Shown here in pieces: positions 36,727 to 43,773 of a stretch of 64,000 bases of DNA. Source of the DNA: JAAXGI01 sp965206975 (GTDB lineage: Bacteria > Gemmatimonadota > Gemmatimonadetes > Longimicrobiales > Gaopeijiaceae); NCBI GenBank assembly GCA_965206975.1, contig OZ242253.1, forward strand, positions 2,232,001-2,296,000, given 5' to 3'. Within the stretch, counting starts at the first letter, position 1; the number at the start of each line of letters is the position of its first letter. The position numbers and the translations under genes are program-made. The notes beneath the pieces were generated by a model. It saw only the letters and a list, made by a program, of their open reading frames with translations, did not search any database and had not been told where the DNA came from.

Positions 36727-37518
36727 ATGAAGGCCCGCACGCTCTCTCTCGCCGCTACCCTCCTCCTGACGACACCCGCCTCCGGGCAGGTCCCCAACAC
36801 CGTCTTCTTGGACGAGCTGACGTGGGTGGAGGTGGCCGACAAGATCGACGCCGGGACGACCACGATCATCGTCGCGACTGCAGGAACGGAGCAGAACGGC
36901 CCGCACATGGTGCTCGGCAAGCACAAATTCATCGTGACCGAAACTGCCGAGCGGATCGCGCGGGCGCTCGGAAACGCCCTCGTCGCCCCGATCGTAACGT
37001 ATGTGCCCGAGGGCACGGTCGAAGAGACGGAGGGGAACCGGCAGCGTGCCGGGACGATCACACTTCCGAACGAGCACTACATGAAGCTGCTTGAGTATAC
37101 CGCACGGAGCCTTGCGGCCGGCGGTTTTTCCGACGTCGTCTTCATCGGCGACAGTGGCGGAAACCAGAGGGGAATGGAGACCGTTTCCGCAATGCTGAAT
37201 GAGGAATGGTCAGAGCGCGAGGCTCGGGTCCACTTCGTTGGCGATTACTACTCTCGTCACGGCTTCCCTGAGTGGCTAGAGGAGAGAGGGCACGCGAGGG
37301 AGGACATCGGCAGCCATGCGGGAATTATGGACACCTCACAGCTCCTATACGTGAACGCCAGGCACATCCGCACGGAAGAGCTGGCGCCATTCGGCGGCTT
37401 CGACGGAGCCGGCGTGCGCGGCGACCCGACGCAAGCCTCGGTCGCATACGGCCGCGTGGGCATCCAGATGAAGGTGGACGCGGCACTTCGTCAGATCCGG
37501 GAGCTCATGTCCCGTTAG
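36727..37518 (+). CDS. Exported creatininase-family amidohydrolase
   Basis: 263 residues with GGAGG 6 nt before the ATG. A signal peptide (SLAATLLLTTPASGQ) precedes a creatininase (PF02633) domain: IIVATAGTEQNGPHMVLGKH with metal-binding Glu and His, VPEGTVEE, TITLPNEHYMKL, VVFIGDSGGNQ and GSHAGIMDTSQLL. The usual second-metal motif HAGExETS appears here as HAGIMDTS, so the canonical Glu is replaced. Family members open cyclic amides or remove formyl groups (creatininase, MftE, ArfB). The export signal implies action in the periplasm. It converges on prpE, with a 4-bp overlap of stops. Confidence 0.85.
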   Translation: MKARTLSLAATLLLTTPASGQVPNTVFLDELTWVEVADKIDAGTTTIIVATAGTEQNGPHMVLGKHKFIVTETAERIARALGNALVAPIVTYVPEGTVEETEGNRQRAGTITLPNEHYMKLLEYTARSLAAGGFSDVVFIGDSGGNQRGMETVSAMLNEEWSEREARVHFVGDYYSRHGFPEWLEERGHAREDIGSHAGIMDTSQLLYVNARHIRTEELAPFGGFDGAGVRGDPTQASVAYGRVGIQMKVDAALRQIRELMSR

Positions 37519-39434
37519 CGCGTGTGAGTCCCGGCGCCCCTCGCCGGGTAGCCCAGCCGCTCGAAGCACTCCGCGATCTCCCCAAGAATGGCGGGGTCGT
37601 CGATCGTGGGGGGCACGTCGTATCCGACGCCATCCGCGATCTTCTTGATCGTGCCCCTGAGGATCTTCCCCGAACGCGTCTTGGGCAGTCTGGCTACGAC
37701 GGCGGCCACCTTGAAGGAGGCGACCGGCCCAATACGCTCCCGTACCATCTTCACGAGCTCATCGACGATCTCGTCCTCGCTCCGTCTGACTCGGGTCTTC
37801 AGCACCACGAGGCCCACGGGGACCTCACCCTTCAGTGCATCGCTCGCCCCGAAGACCGCGCACTCCGCGACGTCGTTGTGGGATGCCAGCACCTCCTCCA
37901 TCCCTCCGGTGGAGAGCCGGTGGCCGGCGACATTGATGATGTCGTCGGTTCGGCTCATGACGAAGAGATAGCCGTCCTCGTCAATGTATCCGGCGTCGGC
38001 GGTCTGGTAGTAGCCGGGGTGGGCGCTGAGGTAGGATTCCACGAACCGGCCATCCTGGTTCCAGAGGGTCGACAAACATCCCGGCGGGAGGGGCAGCCGC
38101 ACACAGATGTCGCCGATCTCATTCTCATCCGCTTCGTTCCCGTCTGGCCGTAGAACCCTCACGTCGTAGCCGGGCACTGGCCTCGTGCAGGACCCGGGCT
38201 TCACCGACAGGTTGCCGAGGCCGACACAGTTGGCTCCGATAGCCCAACCCGTCTCCGTCTGCCACCAGTGATCGATCACGGGCACGCCCAGTCGCTCTCC
38301 GGCCCAATCGAGCGTATCCGGATCGCAGCGCTCGCCCGCAAGGAACAACGCGCGAAACCGGGAGAGGTCGTAGGGTCGGATGTATTCGCCTTCGGGGTCC
38401 TCTCGCTTGAGGGCCCGAAAGACGGTCGGAGCCGTGAAAAGCACATTCACCCCATGCTCGGATATCACCCGCCAGAACGCTCCAGGATCGGGGGTCCCCA
38501 CGGGCTTTCCCTCATAGAGAACCGTCGTGCAGCCTTGAAAGAGCGGCGCGTAGACGATGTACGAATGGCCCACGACCCAACCCACATCGGAGGCCGCCCA
38601 AAACACATCGCCCTCGTCCACGCCGTAGACCGCCCGCATGCTCCACCTGAGGGCCACCAGGTGCCCCCCGTTGTCGCGGACCACGCCTTTCGGCCTGCCG
38701 GTCGTCCCGGAGGTATACAGGATGTAGAGCGGATCCGTGGAGGCGAGGGGAACACAGTCGACGGGCTCGGCGACGGACGTCAGCTCTTCCCAGTCCAGAT
38801 CCCGTCCCTCCACCATCAAACACGGCAGCCGGGACCGCTGGAGGATCACGCATCGGAGCGGCGTGTGCTTGGCGATTTCGATAGCCCGATCGAGGAGCGG
38901 CTTGTACGCGACCACACGACCGGGCTCGATACCGCAGGAGGCTGCGACTACCACCTTCGGACTCGCCGCGTCGATGCGCGCCGCCAGCTCATCGGCCCCG
39001 AACCCACCGAATACGACCGCATGAACGGCGCCGATCCGCGCACACGCGAGCATGGTGACTACAGCCTCGGGCACCATGGGCATGTAGACGACGACGCGGT
39101 CTCCCTTCTCGACCCCGAGGGTGCGCAACACTCCGGCACACCGTGCCACGTCTTCGAGGAGCTCCCGGTAGGTGTAGCTCCGGACTCTGCCCGTGAGAGG
39201 GCTGTCGTAGATCAGGGCGGGCTGCTCTCCCCGGCCGGCGAGGACGTGCCGATCGAGGGCGTTATAGCAGGTGTTGACCAGACCACCGGCAAACCACCGA
39301 TAGAAGGGGGCGCGGGACTCGTCGAGGACACGATCCCAAGGTCGGTACCAATGCACGTCCGCTGCCGCTCGAGCCCAAAAACTCGCCGGATCGGCGAGTG
39401 ACTCGGTGTGCGCGGTTTCGAGGAGTGTGGGCAT
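37515..39434 (-). CDS. prpE: Propionyl-CoA synthetase
   Basis: 639 residues from ATG 39434 (an upstream frame to 39527 is open; the common N-terminal block SFWARAAADVHWYRPWDRVL fits the shorter start). AMP-forming acyl-CoA ligase motifs are complete: ILYTSGTTGRPKGVVRD (P-loop), WWQTETGWAIG, TADAGYIDEDGYLFVMSRTD and the acetylatable catalytic lysine in LPKTRSGKILRGTIKKIA. The overall form with ACS-like N-terminus and SCTRPVPGYDVRVL matches PrpE, which activates propionate or related short acids. No methylcitrate or methylmalonyl genes are next to it. Confidence 0.85.
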   Translation of the reverse strand: MPTLLETAHTESLADPASFWARAAADVHWYRPWDRVLDESRAPFYRWFAGGLVNTCYNALDRHVLAGRGEQPALIYDSPLTGRVRSYTYRELLEDVARCAGVLRTLGVEKGDRVVVYMPMVPEAVVTMLACARIGAVHAVVFGGFGADELAARIDAASPKVVVAASCGIEPGRVVAYKPLLDRAIEIAKHTPLRCVILQRSRLPCLMVEGRDLDWEELTSVAEPVDCVPLASTDPLYILYTSGTTGRPKGVVRDNGGHLVALRWSMRAVYGVDEGDVFWAASDVGWVVGHSYIVYAPLFQGCTTVLYEGKPVGTPDPGAFWRVISEHGVNVLFTAPTVFRALKREDPEGEYIRPYDLSRFRALFLAGERCDPDTLDWAGERLGVPVIDHWWQTETGWAIGANCVGLGNLSVKPGSCTRPVPGYDVRVLRPDGNEADENEIGDICVRLPLPPGCLSTLWNQDGRFVESYLSAHPGYYQTADAGYIDEDGYLFVMSRTDDIINVAGHRLSTGGMEEVLASHNDVAECAVFGASDALKGEVPVGLVVLKTRVRRSEDEIVDELVKMVRERIGPVASFKVAAVVARLPKTRSGKILRGTIKKIADGVGYDVPPTIDDPAILGEIAECFERLGYPARGAGTHTR

Positions 39435-39877
39435 GAGAAGATCAACCTGCCTTGGGCGGTCGCCGAGCCACAAGGGAGCCTCTAGGTACCCATCCATCAG
39501 CGACAGGACGTCAACGGGACTCGTCACCTATTCTCTTGATGGCCCCTTGCGTCGGATAGTCGTTACAACCATGGGCGGCCAGCCTACGCACACCGGCCGG
39601 CGATTCGGGTCCGGTCATGGGCCCCGCCTTCTACAAGTTCGCGAACGACCTCATGCACCCTCTCTCCCCATAGGCGCGGGCGAACCGTGACGATTTGCCC
39701 CTTGCACGTAGCGGGGGGGATGTCGCCTCCGGAATCCGAAGCCCGGACACCGTTCTTCTGGGAGTGGGAACCGGGACTCGCCCGAGGAAGTAGCCATGGC
39801 CCCCCCCTGCCCTGCGACCTACCTTGGTCCGCGACCGAGCTGCAGGGGCCGCCAAGGCGGGAGGAAGAGACGGGTAG
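39435..39877. other. Divergent intergenic region
   Basis: No feature recognised. It should contain promoters for the divergent prpE and HAD genes. Open frames here are antisense or out-of-frame shadows. Confidence 0.4.
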
Positions 39878-40678
39878 ATGGCCGAGGGCAGGGAACAACT
39901 CGAAGACGTCAAAGGTGTGCTCCTCGATCTGGACGGAACGGTCTTCATCGGCGACCGCCTGGTCCCGGGCGCAGCGGAGGCGATCGCAGCACTCAGAAGG
40001 AGTGGCTTGCCGCTCCGCTTCGGCACCAACACGACCCGGATGTCGCGAACCTCTCTCGTCGAGCGGATGCGTCGTCTGGGTGTCGAGCTCGAGATCGCGG
40101 AGGTTTTCACCGCTCCCCTTGCTGCCTCGTCCTGGCTCGAGAAGAGGGGCCTTTGGAACCTCTCCCTCTGTGTTCCCGAGGCCACGCACGCGGACTTCGC
40201 ACACTTCACGATCGACGACGGGTCGCCCCAAGCGGTCATCATCGGCGACTTGGGCCCCGGATGGGATTTCAAACGCCTCAACCGGGCGTTCCGTCAACTC
40301 ATGGAGGGTGCCGAGTTCGTTGCGCTCCAGCGAAACCGCTACTGGGAGACCGGCGAGGGGCTGGCTCTGGACGCGGGTGCGTTCGTGACGGCGCTCGAAT
40401 ACGCCACCGGACGGGAGGCCACGATCGTTGGCAAGCCCAGCCAGGCTTTCTTCCAGGCGGCGGCAGAGTCCATGGGTGTAGACCTCTGCCACGTGGTCGT
40501 CGTGGGCGATGATATCGGCGCGGACGTGGCGGGCGCGCAGGCGTGTGACGCGGCGGCTGTGCTCGTGCGGACCGGCAAGTTTCGCGAGGGGAGCCTGTCG
40601 TCCGGCTCGGCGAAGCCGGACCTCATCCTCGACTCCGTGGCTTCACTCCCCCTGGCTCTGGGAGTCGGCTTCCGTTGA
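39878..40678 (+). CDS. HAD-superfamily IIA phosphatase (LHPP/NagD-like)
   Basis: 266 residues. HAD motifs are complete: nucleophile DLDGT (Asp17, Asp19), FGTNTTR (motif II Thr), IVGKPSQAFF (motif III Lys) and VVGDDIGADVAGA (motif IV). The cap insertion and GDLGPGWDFKRLNRAF block match the LHPP/TIGR01458 branch of class IIA HADs, which dephosphorylate small phosphates or phospho-amino acids. Its TGA overlaps the TTG start of the desaturase gene (TTGA), so the two are translationally coupled. Confidence 0.87.
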   Translation: MAEGREQLEDVKGVLLDLDGTVFIGDRLVPGAAEAIAALRRSGLPLRFGTNTTRMSRTSLVERMRRLGVELEIAEVFTAPLAASSWLEKRGLWNLSLCVPEATHADFAHFTIDDGSPQAVIIGDLGPGWDFKRLNRAFRQLMEGAEFVALQRNRYWETGEGLALDAGAFVTALEYATGREATIVGKPSQAFFQAAAESMGVDLCHVVVVGDDIGADVAGAQACDAAAVLVRTGKFREGSLSSGSAKPDLILDSVASLPLALGVGFR

Positions 40679-41688
40679 ACACCGAGCAGCGCACCGCCGC
40701 GTACTGGCGCAAACGCCTCGGGCCGTATTACGGCCCGGACCTTCGGCGCAGCGTCATCCAGATCCTCACTTCGGCACCGCCGTATCTCCTCTGCTGGTAC
40801 GGCGCATACCAGGCACTGTCGGTGAGCTATTGGCTCACCTTGGCGCTGGCCGTGCCTGCCGCGGCGTTCTTCACCCGGCTCTTCCTGATCCAGCACGACT
40901 GCGGGCACGGGTCATTCTTCGAGTCGCGGAAGGTGGCCGATACCGTGGGGTTCTGGATCGGCGTCCTGACGTTCACCCCGTACCGCTACTGGCGGAAGAC
41001 CCACTCCTACCATCACGCACACACCGGCGATCTGGACTTTCGGGGGTTCGGGGACATCGACACGCTCACCGTGAGGGAATACTACGGGAGGTCGTTTCTG
41101 GGACGGCTGCAGTACAGAGCGTATCGGAATCCCCTCATTCTCCTCGGGGTCGGCGGGCTATTCCTCTTCGTGGTCAAGCACCGCTACCCGTGGGACATCC
41201 CCCGGAATTGGAGGCGCGCCTGGATCAGCGTCTGGCAAACGAACGCGGCGTTGGCGGCCATCGTCGCGGTTATGTGGCTGACCATCGGGCTCAAGGCCTT
41301 CGTCCTCGTGCATCTTCCGATCCTGCTGCTGTCGGTCATCGCCGGGGTGTGGCTGTTCTACGTGCAGCACCAGTTCGAGGACACGTATTGGCGTGAGCAC
41401 GAGAGGTGGTCTTACTTCGACGCCGGGCTGCAGGGAAGCTCGCACCTGGTGCTTCCCAGGCTGCTTCAGTGGGTCACCGCCAACATCGGCATCCACCACG
41501 TGCACCACATCAGCACGCGCATACCGAACTACAGGCTCCAGGAGTGCCTGGACGCGATGCCGGAGCTTGAGAACGTGACCCGGATCACGATATGGGACGG
41601 GATCAAGACTCTTCGCCTCTCGCTCTGGCACGAGGACTCAAAGCGGTTGGTGACCTTCGGAGAGGCACGCCGTCTGGAACACGCGTGA
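40675..41688 (+). CDS. Membrane fatty-acid desaturase
   Basis: 337 residues starting with TTG 40675 within the stop of the HAD gene. The three histidine boxes of membrane desaturases (PF00487) are present: HDCGH (74-78), HSYHH (110-114) and HHVHH (about 275-279), with paired transmembrane helices at 30-75 and 195-235. They bind the di-iron centre that inserts a double bond into acyl lipids. The layout resembles DesA-type acyl-lipid desaturases. Coupling to a phosphatase is unusual. Confidence 0.9.
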   Translation: MNTEQRTAAYWRKRLGPYYGPDLRRSVIQILTSAPPYLLCWYGAYQALSVSYWLTLALAVPAAAFFTRLFLIQHDCGHGSFFESRKVADTVGFWIGVLTFTPYRYWRKTHSYHHAHTGDLDFRGFGDIDTLTVREYYGRSFLGRLQYRAYRNPLILLGVGGLFLFVVKHRYPWDIPRNWRRAWISVWQTNAALAAIVAVMWLTIGLKAFVLVHLPILLLSVIAGVWLFYVQHQFEDTYWREHERWSYFDAGLQGSSHLVLPRLLQWVTANIGIHHVHHISTRIPNYRLQECLDAMPELENVTRITIWDGIKTLRLSLWHEDSKRLVTFGEARRLEHA

Positions 41689-41914
41689 CGGACGGGCCGA
41701 ACCGAGGATGGAGCGGGATCGATTCTCCGCCGCCCACTTGTCCAGCAAACTGTCTTAGGCTTCTGCCCTCAGCGCCTCACAGGGTGGCACACGGAGACCT
41801 CGCATGTGGGCACCGCGCAGGCGATGACGCCAACCGCCATCATGACCGCGGCAGCCGGGCTCACAGTCGTGGAGGCGTGAGCCGACGCATCGAACGACAG
41901 CGCGCAACACTCGC

Positions 41915-42658
41915 TCAAGCCGCGACGGGCACCGGACCGAACTTCCGCCGGTAGTACCGAATCCAGATGACTTGGGCCGGAATGCCGACAACGGCCGGCA
42001 GAATCCACGGGACGACGGCGAGGGGTCCTGCGATGTCGTAGGCCCAAAGGCGCTGCGACCCAAAGACGGCGAACGCGGTGTGGAACGCGATGCCGCTCGT
42101 CAGCATCGAACCCATGTGTGCGTAGAACCACTCCATGTGGCCGAGCTTCGGGCTCCGCAGCACCTTCAGTATGTTCGACCCGGTCATGACGCCGACGGGG
42201 CTGAGCGCCAGCAGGATCGGCGACGTGCCGGACCAAGCTGCGAACGCGAGGCCGATGACGGCAATGCTGCTCCCGATCGACACCCAGGCGAGTGCCGCGT
42301 GGAAGGGAGTCCGAAGCCTCTCGGGCGACTTCCGTGTCTCGACCATTCGTACCCCGTGCCGGACGGCGGCAAAAGTCACTACGCCGAGATACCCGAGAAA
42401 GAATGCGAAGCCATAGAGCTGCGGCCGGTCGGCGAAGCCGATGCCCTGCGCCTGGTATAGCCCGATCCGCCCGACGGAGGCGGTGACCGCCGACAAGGTG
42501 ACGACGTAGGCGCAGTAGGTGAAGACACGGCCAGCCTGTACGTGCACCCGGCCTCCCTTGCGGGCGAATACCGGGATCCAGAACGCCACGAGGCCGACGA
42601 AGCCGGTCGCGACGTGTGCCAGGATGAGGACGTCGAACACGAATTCAACGACCGTCAT
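41915..42658 (-). CDS. Multi-pass membrane protein coupled to PadR
   Basis: 247 residues from ATG 42658, which overlaps the stop of the PadR gene (ATGA). Six or seven hydrophobic helices are visible (for example VFDVLILAHVATGFVGLVAF, FLGYLGVVTFAAV, ALAWVSIGSSIAVIGLAFAA, IAGPLAVVPWILPAVVGIP). A conserved-looking motif LGHMEWFYAHMGSMLTSGIA with several His could bind heme or metal, as in DUF2306-like proteins. Its function is unknown; coupling to PadR suggests that it is the regulator's target, perhaps in efflux or stress response. Confidence 0.8.
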   Translation of the reverse strand: MTVVEFVFDVLILAHVATGFVGLVAFWIPVFARKGGRVHVQAGRVFTYCAYVVTLSAVTASVGRIGLYQAQGIGFADRPQLYGFAFFLGYLGVVTFAAVRHGVRMVETRKSPERLRTPFHAALAWVSIGSSIAVIGLAFAAWSGTSPILLALSPVGVMTGSNILKVLRSPKLGHMEWFYAHMGSMLTSGIAFHTAFAVFGSQRLWAYDIAGPLAVVPWILPAVVGIPAQVIWIRYYRRKFGPVPVAA

Positions 42659-43272
42659 GATGGAAAGCCCTCCCGGCCGCTTCGTTCGATGCCCGCCGCG
42701 GCTTTGACGCGCGGGGTGGACTTGAGCCGCTGGTCGATCGCCGCCAGCGTCTCGTTGCACCAGGTCACCTTCGATCCGAGGGAGTGAATGCCCATCCGGA
42801 GCGACGCGAACTGGTGGAATTCCTCGTCGCTGTTGCGCTCCGGCGCGTCACCGAAGGAGGCGACCATTTCCCGTTCCACCGACGAGAGTTGCGCCAGCCA
42901 GCGGGCCAGGTGGTCCCGGAGTGCCGTCATGAATGCGCGGGTCTCCTGGAAGTCGCCGATGGCGTTCATGAAATAGAGCTGGGCGAGGTACCCGAACCGT
43001 TCCGTGCCGACCGCCGGACCGCTGCGCAGCCAGCGCAGCAGCTCCGTCCGGCCCTCATCCGTCAGCGAGTACACGCGACGGTTCGGCCCCTTCGGTGACG
43101 GCTCGAGCCGACTCCAGAGCATCCGCTTCTGCTCGAGACGCTTGAGGGTCGGGTAGATCTGGCTCAGCTCGGCCGACCAGAAGTGTCGGGCGCTCTCCTC
43201 GAACGCGTTCTTGAGGTCGTACCCGGTGGCCGGCTCGCGGAGCAGACCGAGGAGGATGTGCTCGAGGCTCAT
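42655..43272 (-). CDS. PadR-family transcriptional regulator
   Basis: 205 residues. The winged-helix domain begins LEHILLGLLREPATGYDLKN and contains AELSQIYPTLKRLEQKRMLW and RRVYSLTDEGRTELLRWL, diagnostic of PadR. A longer C-terminal helical domain (about 95-190, VirR/PadR_2 type) should dimerise and bind the ligand. The stop overlaps the start of a membrane-protein gene. A 9-bp inverted repeat just upstream of its own ATG is the probable operator, so autoregulation is expected. Confidence 0.9.
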   Translation of the reverse strand: MSLEHILLGLLREPATGYDLKNAFEESARHFWSAELSQIYPTLKRLEQKRMLWSRLEPSPKGPNRRVYSLTDEGRTELLRWLRSGPAVGTERFGYLAQLYFMNAIGDFQETRAFMTALRDHLARWLAQLSSVEREMVASFGDAPERNSDEEFHQFASLRMGIHSLGSKVTWCNETLAAIDQRLKSTPRVKAAAGIERSGREGFPS

Positions 43273-43283
43273 ACAGCTTTCTC

Positions 43284-43313
43284 AGTAGCTATAGCAGTAG
43301 TGACATAGCTACT
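43284..43313. promoter_or_regulatory. Candidate PadR operator
   Basis: The arms agtagctat (43284-43292) and atagctact (43305-43313) form a perfect inverted repeat with a 12-bp spacer, 12 bp upstream of the PadR start. A related half, agtagtgacat, lies in the spacer, and a TA-rich tract (43314-43331) follows, unusual in this GC-rich DNA and suited to a promoter -10 region. Confidence 0.7.
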
Positions 43314-43331
43314 ATATAACTATATATATAG

Positions 43332-43773
43332 CGTGTCAAGCTGCTCTGTTCCGCCGTGCTCCGGTCCCCTGCACCGCTCGGCTACGAACGCCGTCGACCT
43401 ACTTGCTCGAAAGCAGCTTTTGTGTGGAGCGGAGAGGTCCCCTCTGCTCCCGGGGTAACCGCCGCATTCCTCGGCTGCTGCAACCGATGGAGTGGACGCC
43501 CCCTCCGGACGGCAATGTGCCAACGTGGGTGTCTAGCTGAGCTTGACCATCTGAGGGAGGAGGCCACGGATCAAACCACGAGGTTCTTCCTACGTCAAAC
43601 GCCTTCCTTCCATTCGCGAGGCACCCGGTTGGGAGCGCCGGCGCCTCACCCGGCGTTAGACGTAGCGGGCCGTTCCTGTGACCGGCTACGTCCGGAGTGT
43701 GACCCGCTCGATGACGTGAGCGCACGCCTCCGCCACCCGAGCAGAGGAGGCTCGCTCTCCGACTCGGGGTTTC
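43332..43773. other. Gene-poor stretch
   Basis: No gene, RNA or repeat recognised between the padR promoter and the end of the protease lipoprotein gene. Confidence 0.4.
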
